Source: Sphingobium yanoikuyae (GTDB taxonomy: Bacteria; Pseudomonadota; Alphaproteobacteria; Sphingomonadales; Sphingomonadaceae). From it: a stretch of 64,000 bases of DNA. Numbering within the stretch: the stretch's first letter is position 1; each line of letters begins with the position of its first letter. Shown here piece after piece: positions 55,144 through 64,000 of the stretch. A model generated the notes under the pieces. The model saw nothing but the letters and a program-made list of their open reading frames with translations, ran no database searches and was not told where the DNA came from. The stretch spans positions 2,501,001 to 2,565,000 of the forward strand of contig NZ_CP053021.1 of NCBI RefSeq assembly GCF_013001025.1. Reading direction: 5' to 3'. The translations under genes and the position numbers were made by a program.

Positions 55144-57384
55144 ATGCGCAGAATTTCCATCGCCACCGCCCTCATTCTGGCGGACACGTCCACCATCGCC
55201 CATGCACAGGCGGCGCCCGCGGAGGCGAACCGCGACGACATCATCATCGTCACCGCGACCGGTCAGTCGTCGGCCATTTCGACGACCAAGAGCGCCACGC
55301 CGATCATCGAGTCGCCGCAGTCGATCTCGATCATCAGCCGCGAGGAGATCAATCTGCGCGCCTCTCCGACGATCGCCGATGCGCTGGCCTATACGGCGGG
55401 CGTGCAGTCAGAAAGCTGGGGCGTGGACAGCCGCGTCGACGAAGTGTCGGTGCGCGGCTTTGGCGCAGGCGGCTTTTCGTCCAACAATAATTTCGTCGAC
55501 GGTCTGCGCCTGCCTTCGGGTGGACAATGGACGCGGCCGGGCTTCGATTCCTATGCTTTGGAACAGATCGAAGTGCTCAAGGGGCCTTCGGGCGCGCTTT
55601 ACGGCCAGACCGCGCCGGGCGGCCTGGTCAATATCGTCACCAAGCGGCCGACCGACGAATTCCAGGCCAATGTCATGTTGCAGGCGATAGGGACGACCGA
55701 CCTCGACAACTGGAACTATCAGGCGGCGGCCGATGTCAGCGGGCCAATTACTTCGACCCTGTCGAGCCGGATCGTCGGCCTGTCGCGCTATGGCGATACC
55801 CAGGTCGAGGATGTCTCGATCGGCCGCCGCTATATTTCGCCCAGCCTGACCTGGAAGCCGGACGATGCCACGACCTGGACGATCCTGGGCCAGTATCAGC
55901 AGGATAAGGGCGGTTCGACTTTCCAGTTCCTGCCGGCGCTCGGTGCACTCTATCCCAGCAACGGCAAATATATCGCCAATGACGACAATCTGGGCGAGCC
56001 GGACTGGAACACCTTTGACCGCAACCAATATCTGATCGGCTCCTTCTTCGAGCATAAGTTCAACGACGCGATCACGATCCGCAACAACAGCCGCTATACC
56101 CATCTCGACACGCTCTATCGCGTCGTCGTGCTGTCGGGGAACACGCTGACGACCTGCCCGTCGAGCATCGCGGGCTGCATTCCCGGCCAGACGATCAGTC
56201 GCCGTGCGGTGCAGGGCAAGGGCGAGAGCGACGGCCTGGCCACCGACACCCAGTTGGAGGCCAAGTTCACCACCGGTCCGGTGGAGCATACGCTGCTGGG
56301 TGGGGTCGATTATTTCCACACGGAGTGGGAGCATTATCGCGATCTCGTCAGTTCGTCGCTGGTGCTGCCAATCCTCGATATCTTCGATCCGGTGTCGCGC
56401 GGCTCGGCCGGCTATGCCAGCAACATGTCGCCGCAAATCTATACGGAGACCGTCAGCAAGCAGGCGGGTGTTTATCTCCAGGACCAGATCAAGCTGGGCA
56501 AGCTGCGGCTGACCTTGGGCGGCCGGCAGGACTGGGCAAAGGACAATACCTACAACCCCATCACCGGTAATCGCTACATCACCAAGAGCGATGCTTTCAC
56601 CTGGCGCGCCGGCACCGTCTATATGTTTGACAACGGTTTGGCACCCTATGCCAGCTATTCCGAAAGCTTCCAGCCGCAGGTCAGCGACCCCACGACCAAT
56701 CTGACGGCTGAGCCATTCAAGCCGACGACGGGCCAGCAATATGAAGCGGGCATCCGCTACCAGCATGGCGACAATATCTATGTGACGCTGGGCGCCTATC
56801 AGATCACCCAGCAGAATATGACCACGCCCGCGACCCTAGCGGACCTTCCCACAGGCAGCACTGCCGCCACGCTGGCCGCCAAGCCTTGTGCGCCCAGCTG
56901 TCAGGTGCAGACCGGCGAGGGACGGGTGCGCGGGCTTGAGTTCGAGAGCAAAGCGACCCTGCCCTGGGGCATGGCGGTGATCGCCACCGCGACCCGCATG
57001 GACAGCAAGGTCACCAAGTCGAACACGGCGGGCCAGGTCGGCAATGAACTGCCGCAGGTGCCCGAATGGATGGCGTCGCTATTCCTCAACCAGACGATCG
57101 AAGGCGGTTCGCTCGCCGGCCTCGGCTTCGGTGGCGGCGTGCGCTATACCGGCAAGAGCTATGGCGACACAGCCAATTCGCTCCGCATTCCCGACTATAC
57201 ATTGTTCGACCTGTTCATCCGCTATGATCTGGGCAAGGCGTCGGGTGCGCTGGAGGGCATGACCTTCTCGATCAACGGCCGCAACATCGCCGACAAGCGC
57301 TATGTCGCGACCTGCAGCGCGGTTTCTGCCTGCTATTATGGCCAGGGCCGCAGCCTCACCGCCCGCCTGCAGTTCAACTGGTGA
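55144..57384 (+). CDS. TonB-dependent siderophore receptor
   Basis: Start ATG 55144 follows AGGGGATC; 746 residues. Signal peptide ends IAHAQA; plug motifs are SATPIIESPQSISIISREEI, VRGFGAGGFSSNNNFVDGLR, IEVLKGPSGALYGQTAPGGL and VNIVTKRP, characteristic of ferric-siderophore receptors (FhuA/FcuA type). A cysteine pair CAPSC lies in a barrel loop. The barrel ends RLQFNW, the standard aromatic end. It leads an operon with an esterase, DUF3325, a small membrane protein and a PepSY protein. Confidence 0.92.
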   Translation: MRRISIATALILADTSTIAHAQAAPAEANRDDIIIVTATGQSSAISTTKSATPIIESPQSISIISREEINLRASPTIADALAYTAGVQSESWGVDSRVDEVSVRGFGAGGFSSNNNFVDGLRLPSGGQWTRPGFDSYALEQIEVLKGPSGALYGQTAPGGLVNIVTKRPTDEFQANVMLQAIGTTDLDNWNYQAAADVSGPITSTLSSRIVGLSRYGDTQVEDVSIGRRYISPSLTWKPDDATTWTILGQYQQDKGGSTFQFLPALGALYPSNGKYIANDDNLGEPDWNTFDRNQYLIGSFFEHKFNDAITIRNNSRYTHLDTLYRVVVLSGNTLTTCPSSIAGCIPGQTISRRAVQGKGESDGLATDTQLEAKFTTGPVEHTLLGGVDYFHTEWEHYRDLVSSSLVLPILDIFDPVSRGSAGYASNMSPQIYTETVSKQAGVYLQDQIKLGKLRLTLGGRQDWAKDNTYNPITGNRYITKSDAFTWRAGTVYMFDNGLAPYASYSESFQPQVSDPTTNLTAEPFKPTTGQQYEAGIRYQHGDNIYVTLGAYQITQQNMTTPATLADLPTGSTAATLAAKPCAPSCQVQTGEGRVRGLEFESKATLPWGMAVIATATRMDSKVTKSNTAGQVGNELPQVPEWMASLFLNQTIEGGSLAGLGFGGGVRYTGKSYGDTANSLRIPDYTLFDLFIRYDLGKASGALEGMTFSINGRNIADKRYVATCSAVSACYYGQGRSLTARLQFNW

Positions 57385-58223
57385 GGCGGCTGTCGGCCCT
57401 TGCGGCGCTCGGCCTGCTGACGATGGCGCCGGGCGTGGCGTCATCGCCTGCGGTGACGGCGCCATGGCAGCTGGAACGATCCGACGTGCTGACCATCAGG
57501 TCGCCCGATGGCCATGCCTATCGGGTGCTGGTCGCCTGGCCGGAGGGCGAACCACCCGCCGGCGGCTGGCCGCTGCTGTGGATGCTGGATGGCGAGGATA
57601 ATTTTCCGATCGCCGCGACCACTGCCCGTCGGTTGGCGCGTGCTGGCGCCCGCTCGGGTATCGGGCCGGGGTTGATCGTCGCGATCGATTCCGGGCCGCT
57701 GGCCCGGCGGGTGTTCGATTATACGCCGGCAGCGCCGGACTATGCCATTCCCGCCGGGGCGCCGGCCAGTGGCCTGCCAACCGGCGGCGCCGACATTTTC
57801 CTGCGCTTCATCGAGCAGCAGGTCCGGCCCCAGATCGTGGCGCGCTGGAAGATCGACGCCAGCCGGCAGACGCTGATGGGCCACAGTTTCGGCGGGCTGC
57901 TGGCGCTGCACGCGCTGGCCAAGGGCGCGCCCTTCAGCCGTTATGTCGCGGTCAGTCCATCCTTCTGGTTCGGCAATGGCCTGGTCGCGCGGGAGGTCGA
58001 AGACATGGCGCCTGCGCCGGGCAAGAGGCTGCTGGCCGCCAGTGGCGACAGCGAGGGCGGTCCGACCAAGGGCGACAGCGAAGGTGACAGGGTAGCGGCC
58101 CTTTTCACGACCCATGGGGTCGAGGCGCAGTTCCGGCTGCTGTCGGGGCATAGTCATGGATCGACGATGATGGCGATGATGACGGACGGCATTGCCATGG
58201 CATTTGAAACGGAATCGAAATGA
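57381..58223 (+). CDS. Alpha/beta hydrolase, IroE/Fes-like siderophore esterase
   Basis: Start GTG 57381 overlaps the receptor stop. The 280-residue protein has a signal peptide (LAALGLLTMAPGVASS), a nucleophile elbow TLMGHSFGGLLALHAL (about 163-178), the FVAVSPSFWF-like segment YVAVSPSFWFGNG and the late histidine SGHSHGSTMMAMM. This is the pattern of periplasmic ferri-siderophore esterases such as IroE. It would hydrolyse an ester siderophore after import to free iron. Confidence 0.87.
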   Translation: MRRLSALAALGLLTMAPGVASSPAVTAPWQLERSDVLTIRSPDGHAYRVLVAWPEGEPPAGGWPLLWMLDGEDNFPIAATTARRLARAGARSGIGPGLIVAIDSGPLARRVFDYTPAAPDYAIPAGAPASGLPTGGADIFLRFIEQQVRPQIVARWKIDASRQTLMGHSFGGLLALHALAKGAPFSRYVAVSPSFWFGNGLVAREVEDMAPAPGKRLLAASGDSEGGPTKGDSEGDRVAALFTTHGVEAQFRLLSGHSHGSTMMAMMTDGIAMAFETESK

Positions 58224-58495
58224 TTTTTGCGATCCTTGGCGGGCTGCTTGCCTGTCTGGCGGCGATGCTGCTCTATCTGGCGGCGCCGCACCAGCGGATG
58301 GGGCGGCTGCCCTGTCCGCCGCGCCTTGCCGGGTGGGGCGGCGTGGCACTGCTGATCGTCGGCACCGGCCTGTTGCTTCGCTGGGCCGGGGTGGCGACGG
58401 CGATCTTCATCGTCCTGACGCTGGTGATGACGATCTGGTCGGTAGTGCCCGTCACCATCGCCTGGCGCCGCGGCGCGCCAGAGGGCAAACGATGA
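58220..58495 (+). CDS. DUF3325 family small membrane protein
   Basis: 91 residues with three hydrophobic segments (about 2-22, 38-55, 58-78) and a basic tail. It overlaps both neighbours by 4 bases. It corresponds in size and position to the protein at 2780 in the other PepSY cassette, where it likewise neighbours a small membrane protein and a PepSY protein. Confidence 0.65.
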   Translation: MIFAILGGLLACLAAMLLYLAAPHQRMGRLPCPPRLAGWGGVALLIVGTGLLLRWAGVATAIFIVLTLVMTIWSVVPVTIAWRRGAPEGKR

Positions 58496-58800
58496 GCAGG
58501 ATCGGATCGCGCCGGCCGCTGTCCAGTGGCGACTGGTTCGGCAAGGTATCGGCCGCCTTCATCCTGGGCTTCACGCTGGCGCTCGGCTGCGCCGGCCTGT
58601 TTCGCGAACTGATGGATGTGGGGGAAGGCTATTTCTCCACCAAGGGGCAGTTCGCCATGTGGCTGATGTCGCCGGTCTGGGCGCTTACGCTGAGTTTCTG
58701 CTTCCTCTTCCGTTCGGGCCTGCGCGCCTGGCTATGGCTCTTCGCCGCCAATCTGCTGGTCTGGGTGCCGGTGCTGCTGATGGGAGGGCTGCGGCCGTGA
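58492..58800 (+). CDS. Small inner-membrane protein of the PepSY cassette
   Basis: 102 residues from the ATG overlapping the DUF3325 stop, with three helices (about 17-37, 55-73, 79-99) and the motif WFGKVSAAFILGFTLALG. It takes the place of DUF3649 in the first cassette but is not obviously the same family. It overlaps the PepSY gene (GTGA). Probably part of the iron-uptake complex. Confidence 0.65.
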   Translation: MSRIGSRRPLSSGDWFGKVSAAFILGFTLALGCAGLFRELMDVGEGYFSTKGQFAMWLMSPVWALTLSFCFLFRSGLRAWLWLFAANLLVWVPVLLMGGLRP

Positions 58801-60380
58801 AACTGCCGACCGACGTCGTGAAGATGTACAAGGAAGTGCATGGCTGGGTCGGCATCATTTCCGGCCTGTGCCTGTTCATCGCCTTCTATGCCGGGGCACT
58901 GACCATGTTCGAGTTGCCCTTGCAGCGCTGGGCCTCGCCCCCGCCGACGCTGGCGCCGCCCCCTTCGCTGGAGCGGACGCCGGAACTGGTCGCCAAGGTT
59001 CTGGCCACCCATCCGCAGGCGGCAAAGGGCTATGACATCAACCTCGTCATCGATGCTGCCCATCCGGCCCGAATGACATGGATGGTGCGTGGCGAAGCGG
59101 ACGAGCATGGCGGCGGCCAGCGTTATTATGCTTCGCTGGCGCCGGATGGCGCACTGCAGGTCGAAAGCCAGGGGCCGTCCGAGGTCGCGCAGTTGATCGA
59201 TGTGCTGCACCAGCAGGTCGGCCTGCCCTTCGACCATGAGATTTCCATGCCGATCATGGGCGCGATCGCGCTGCTCTACACCATCGCTCTGGTGTCGGGG
59301 CTGGTCGTGCTGCTGCCCAGCCTCGTCAGCGACCTGTTCGCGCTGCGCATCGGCAGGAATGTGAAGCGCATGTGGCTCGATGTCCACAATGTGCTGGGCC
59401 TGTTCAGCCTGCCCTTCCACATCATCATGGCGCTGACCGCAGTCGTCTTCGCCTTCCATGACCAATTCTACGGTGCGCAGGGGCTGGCCTTTGGTGGCGG
59501 CGCGGAGCGGGCGCGGCCAAGCCTGTCGGCCCCGGCCGAGGGACCGCCGCCCGCCACGCTGACGCCGGCGCAGATCGTCGCCCGCGTGCGCGAGCAGGCG
59601 CCCGGCTTCACGCCAGAGACATTAGTCTATGGTCAGGGACGTGGCGGCCTGCCGGCGCTGCGGGTGCAGGGCAGCGATGCCCGCTACGGCCTGCGCGCGC
59701 CGACCTATGGCATGGCCGGGATCGATCCGCAGACCGGTGCGATCACCGGCACCGACTATATGCCCGGCATGCAGGATGGCTGGTCGGCGACGATCACCAG
59801 CTTCTTTGCCCTGCATTTCGGCAATTTTGGCGGGAATACGATCCGCTGGGCCTATTTCCTGCTGGGGCTAGCCGGTGCCTTCCTCTTCTATACCGGCAAT
59901 CTCCTCTGGGTGGAATCGCGCCGCAAGAAGGAGCGCAAGGCGGGCGCGGTCGAACAGACGCGGGCGACACGCATCCTGGGCGCGCTGACTGTGGGCGTGC
60001 CGATGGGCAGCATCGCCGGCATTTCGGTGACGCTGGCGGCGGCCAAACTGCTGGGCAGCCATGCCAGCTATGGCATGCACAGCGTCATCTATTATGCCCT
60101 CTTCCTGATCGCGGCCGGCTGGGCGCTGGCGCGCGGAGCGGCGCGATCGGGCGTGGAATTGGCGATCCTGGGCGCGGTGGCGATGTTGTGCATCCCGGCC
60201 GCAAGCCTGATCGCGGGGACCGGCTGGTATGATGCGCCTGCACTGATGCTGGTGGATCTCACGGCAGTGCTGCTGGCAGTGCTGCTGTTCCTGTCGGCGC
60301 GGGCTGCGGCCCGTCGTGCGGCGGCCGGTCAGCGCGACAGCATCTGGTCGACGATCAGGCCGGTTGCCGACCCTGGTTGA
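58797..60380 (+). CDS. PepSY-associated transmembrane protein (iron uptake)
   Basis: Start GTG 58797 overlaps the previous stop; 527 residues. The N-terminus DVVKMYKEVHGWVGIISGLC is the PepSY_TM opening. Further helices follow near 155-180, 207-230, 365-390, 410-435 and beyond, with HNVLGLFSLPFHIIMALTAV at about 195-215. It is a different subfamily from the 1215 protein but has equal architecture. It shares a TGATG junction with the broken aminotransferase gene, showing that gene once belonged to this operon. Confidence 0.85.
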   Translation: MKLPTDVVKMYKEVHGWVGIISGLCLFIAFYAGALTMFELPLQRWASPPPTLAPPPSLERTPELVAKVLATHPQAAKGYDINLVIDAAHPARMTWMVRGEADEHGGGQRYYASLAPDGALQVESQGPSEVAQLIDVLHQQVGLPFDHEISMPIMGAIALLYTIALVSGLVVLLPSLVSDLFALRIGRNVKRMWLDVHNVLGLFSLPFHIIMALTAVVFAFHDQFYGAQGLAFGGGAERARPSLSAPAEGPPPATLTPAQIVARVREQAPGFTPETLVYGQGRGGLPALRVQGSDARYGLRAPTYGMAGIDPQTGAITGTDYMPGMQDGWSATITSFFALHFGNFGGNTIRWAYFLLGLAGAFLFYTGNLLWVESRRKKERKAGAVEQTRATRILGALTVGVPMGSIAGISVTLAAAKLLGSHASYGMHSVIYYALFLIAAGWALARGAARSGVELAILGAVAMLCIPAASLIAGTGWYDAPALMLVDLTAVLLAVLLFLSARAAARRAAAGQRDSIWSTIRPVADPG

Positions 60381-61440
60381 TGCCCACTTCAATCGCGCTC
60401 TTCAAATCAATCACGGTGCAATCGGCCGTTATGGCAGGCGTCGCAGCGGCGGCTGGCATAGCGATCGGTGGCATAGGATTGGTCGATTGAACGGCAATGA
60501 ATGCTGGGTCGGCCCCTTCGATCCCGGTGTTCAGGCCGCCGCGTCCAAACTGACGCTGTGCAATTTCTATCGCCCCAATGACGAATATCCCGAATTTCTG
60601 AGCGCAGTCGCGGAAATCGAGCGAGTGCCGCTCGAAACTGTTCTCCCCTGGCCGGGATCGAGCGACCCGCTCTCGCGCGCGGTTGTGACCTTCTGCTCGC
60701 CGACACGCGGCATCGTGACGGCCAATCCGGGCTTCGAACTCCCTTGGTGGACCGCCGATTGGGTGGGCGCGAAAATCTCGAAAGTGCCGCTGACGTCGGA
60801 CTATCGGCATGATGTGAAGGCCATGCTGGCGGCGGATCCCAATGCCGGCCTCACGGGGACCAATACCCCACTGGAAGATATTGAATGGCTCCTCTCCAAC
60901 AAGCCGGCCGGATCGATCGTGCTGGTGGACGAAGCCTATATCCATTTTTCCAATGCCAAGCCCGCTTCCTATCTGGTCGCGCAAGGCAAGGATGTGCTGG
61001 TGCTCCGCACCTTCTCGAAACTGTTCGGCATGGCATCGATGCGCATGGGCATCAGCATGGCGCCCAAAGCCCTGCACGACAAGATGATGCGCTACGACGG
61101 TCGGCAGCAGTCGGGCACGCTCCCTCTGCCTTCATTGGCCTGCGCGACCGCCAGCTTGAAGCAGCCGGCGCTAATCGCCCAGCGCAAAGCAGAAATGATC
61201 GCCGCCCGCAACGCCACCTTCGATCATCTCCAGAATAAGAGGCTCAGCTACATCCCATCCGATGCGAACATGTTTATGGTGGACTGGAAACGTCCGGCCA
61301 AGGATGTTGTGGCGCTGTTCGAACAGAATGACGTCGCGATCGGCCGGTCGTGGGACATCTGGCCGACCATCTCGCGCATCACCGTCGGATCGGCTGCCAA
61401 CATGGAGAAGTTCTGCAGCGTGGTCGACAAGATCATCTGA
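60380..61440 (+). pseudogene. Broken class I/II aminotransferase (HisC-like)
   Basis: The start ATG 60380 opens a hydrophobic export-like leader (SAVMAGVAAAAGIAIGGIG) that stops at 60495. The enzyme body continues in another frame from RLNGNECWVGP. PLP lysine TFSKLFGMAS and IVLVDEAYIHFS are intact, but NAGLTGTNTPLED shows that the family's NPNNPTG block has been lost by a short in-frame deletion. The frameshift plus loss of a substrate/cofactor loop make it nonfunctional. The ancestor was a Tat-exported histidinol-phosphate-aminotransferase-like protein. Confidence 0.8.
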
Positions 61441-61445
61441 GCCAT

Positions 61446-61579
61446 CTAGGCGGCGTGGACGCGTTTGAGCCAGTATCTGGCTGTGGCGATCTGAGCAATG
61501 CCATGAATCTGACGGCAAGCTGCTCATATCGCATAGCAATGGCGCGGTTGATTTTCAAATGGCCGAACATGCGCTCGAT
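61446..61579 (-). pseudogene. IS5-family transposase C-terminal fragment
   Basis: On the minus strand the fragment reads IERMFGHLKINRAIAMRYEQ then, after a frameshift, IATARYWLKRVHAA and TAG. This is the DDE Glu-region and tail of an IS5-type transposase. It is not the same element as at 36474. The TAG again falls in a CTAG. The rest of the IS is gone. Confidence 0.75.
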
Positions 61580-61589
61580 CCTGCTGACC

Positions 61590-61852
61590 GGGCTCCTCAA
61601 CCCGACGCTAATGAAGATGCTTTCAGATCCGGAAGCGGAGAAGGCGGATTTGGAAAGCCGCCTGGCGCGCTACGCGAGACGCTCAAGGAGAGCGTTATCC
61701 GCACTGAGGCTGCAGAACTGATGGATCAGCTGATCGAGAGCGTGACGATCTATCCCGACGGCGCCAATGGTCCCGAGGCAGAGGTTGTCGCCAAGGTGGC
61801 GGATCTGGCGGTTTACGCCCTGAACGACAACACCGCCCCGGGGAGGTCCTGA
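61590..61852 (+). pseudogene. Site-specific recombinase C-terminal remnant
   Basis: The plus strand reads LNPTLMKMLSDPEAEKADLE in one frame and then, shifted, VIRTEAAELMDQLIESVTIY and EAEVVAKVADLAVYALND to TGA at 61852. This is like the tail of large serine recombinases that mobilise islands. It points at the tRNA-fMet gene 26 bases away, where an integrase gene of an island is expected. The catalytic domain is missing. Confidence 0.6.
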
Positions 61853-61860
61853 GGCGGTGT
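61830..61860 (-). terminator. Hairpin downstream of tRNA-fMet
   Basis: ACACCGCC pairs with GGCGGTGT around a 15-base loop, below the tRNA on the minus strand. There is no T-run, so it is a weaker terminator than its relative at 34125-34150. Confidence 0.5.
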
Positions 61861-61877
61861 TTGTAGTTCTATGGCGT

Positions 61878-61954
<77 letters not shown>

Positions 61955-62065
61955 ACACTGGGCGTTTTTGTGTGGCCCTGACATGCAAAAAGGGCGGCTT
62001 TGCGGGCCGCCCTGTTTTGTAACATTGTGATGGGTTTTTGATCCGTTGCTATGCGCGTGCTTCAA

Positions 62066-62183
62066 TGCCTGGCGACGCCCTACTCTTCCAGTGCTTGAGC
62101 AATAGTACCATCGGCGCAGACTGGTTTCACGGCCGAGTTCGGGATGGGATCGGGTGGGTCACAGACGCTATGGTCACCAAGCA
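62066..62183 (-). rRNA. 5S ribosomal RNA
   Basis: About 118 nt. The ends pair as helix I (TGCTTGGTGAC with GTCGCCAGGCA), and the conserved CCATCCCGAACTCGG segment is present. It lies between 23S and tRNA-fMet. Confidence 0.95.
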
Positions 62184-62354
62184 ATGAAGCAGGCGCATAA
62201 CTGCGGGTTTTTAATCGATACCGTGCACTATTCACTTTCACTTGGGAAAGTGAACAACAAGAGCTTTTGAGTTTGTATGTTCGTATATCTGGGCTGGCTT
62301 AACACCACGCCATCAGCGTCTTAGCTGTTTCCAGCATTGTCGTTGATGGTGGGA

Positions 62355-64000
<1,646 letters not shown>

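Overview
The window (about 64 kb, GC-rich) looks like chromosomal DNA of a sphingomonad (Sphingobium/Sphingomonas/Novosphingobium type, Alphaproteobacteria). The pointers are six complete TonB-dependent receptors (TBDRs) plus one partial, several of the large TonB-Xanth-Caul type, Tat- or lipobox-tagged binding proteins, and an rRNA operon ending 23S-5S-tRNA-fMet. The genus is inference; no search was run.

Layout from left to right. 1-6.0 kb is iron/siderophore uptake: a partial siderophore TBDR, two candidate Fur-type sites, and an operon PepSY protein-DUF3325-DUF3649-small proline-rich protein-TBDR-120 aa unknown. 6.2-21.3 kb is organosulfur acquisition: TBDR and NtaA/DszA-like flavin monooxygenase on plus; a minus-strand operon ssuC-ssuB-cysteine-dioxygenase-like-triple rhodanese-SsuD-like monooxygenase-ssuA, followed by a class II aldolase and a redoxin; a divergent LysR regulator; and a second minus operon small ORF-lipoprotein binding protein-SfnB/DszC-like flavoprotein-2-hydroxyacid dehydrogenase. 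21.4-34.1 kb is half of a rhamnogalacturonan/pectin locus: DUF2264, DUF4861, a FadR-type regulator, TBDR, hexuronate-type MFS, GH105, KduI and a GH2 beta-galactosidase.

34.1-38.8 kb is a scarred junction: a copy of the tRNA-fMet 3' end with a terminator, a GT repeat, a rhomboid protease, an intact IS5-family (IS427-like) element that interrupts a small operon, a frameshifted gene, and a tRNA-Ser 3' fragment. 38.8-45.0 kb is the other half of the rhamnogalacturonan locus (TBDR, DUF6250, PL26-type exo-lyase). 45.2-54.8 kb is a second organosulfur/aromatic locus (class II aldolase, lipoprotein binding protein, TBDR, flavin monooxygenase, Tat-exported DOPA-dioxygenase-like protein, SDR, ferredoxin plus FAD flavoprotein, decayed monooxygenase). 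55.1-60.4 kb is a second iron cassette (TBDR, siderophore esterase, DUF3325, small membrane protein, PepSY protein), followed by a broken aminotransferase gene and transposase/recombinase remnants. 61.9-64 kb is tRNA-fMet, 5S and the 3' part of 23S, all on minus.

Two large-scale points stand out. The functional order is mirror-like (iron, sulfur, pectin | pectin, sulfur, iron), and the two sulfur halves contain paralogous receptor, monooxygenase, aldolase and binding-protein sets. The whole right half lies between direct repeats of the tRNA-fMet 3' end (34174-34191 and 61878-61895), which suggests an integrated island of about 27.7 kb. The best candidate for an undescribed system is the 45.2-54.8 kb locus. 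No flavin reductase for the flavin monooxygenases, no KduD and no CRISPR array was seen.
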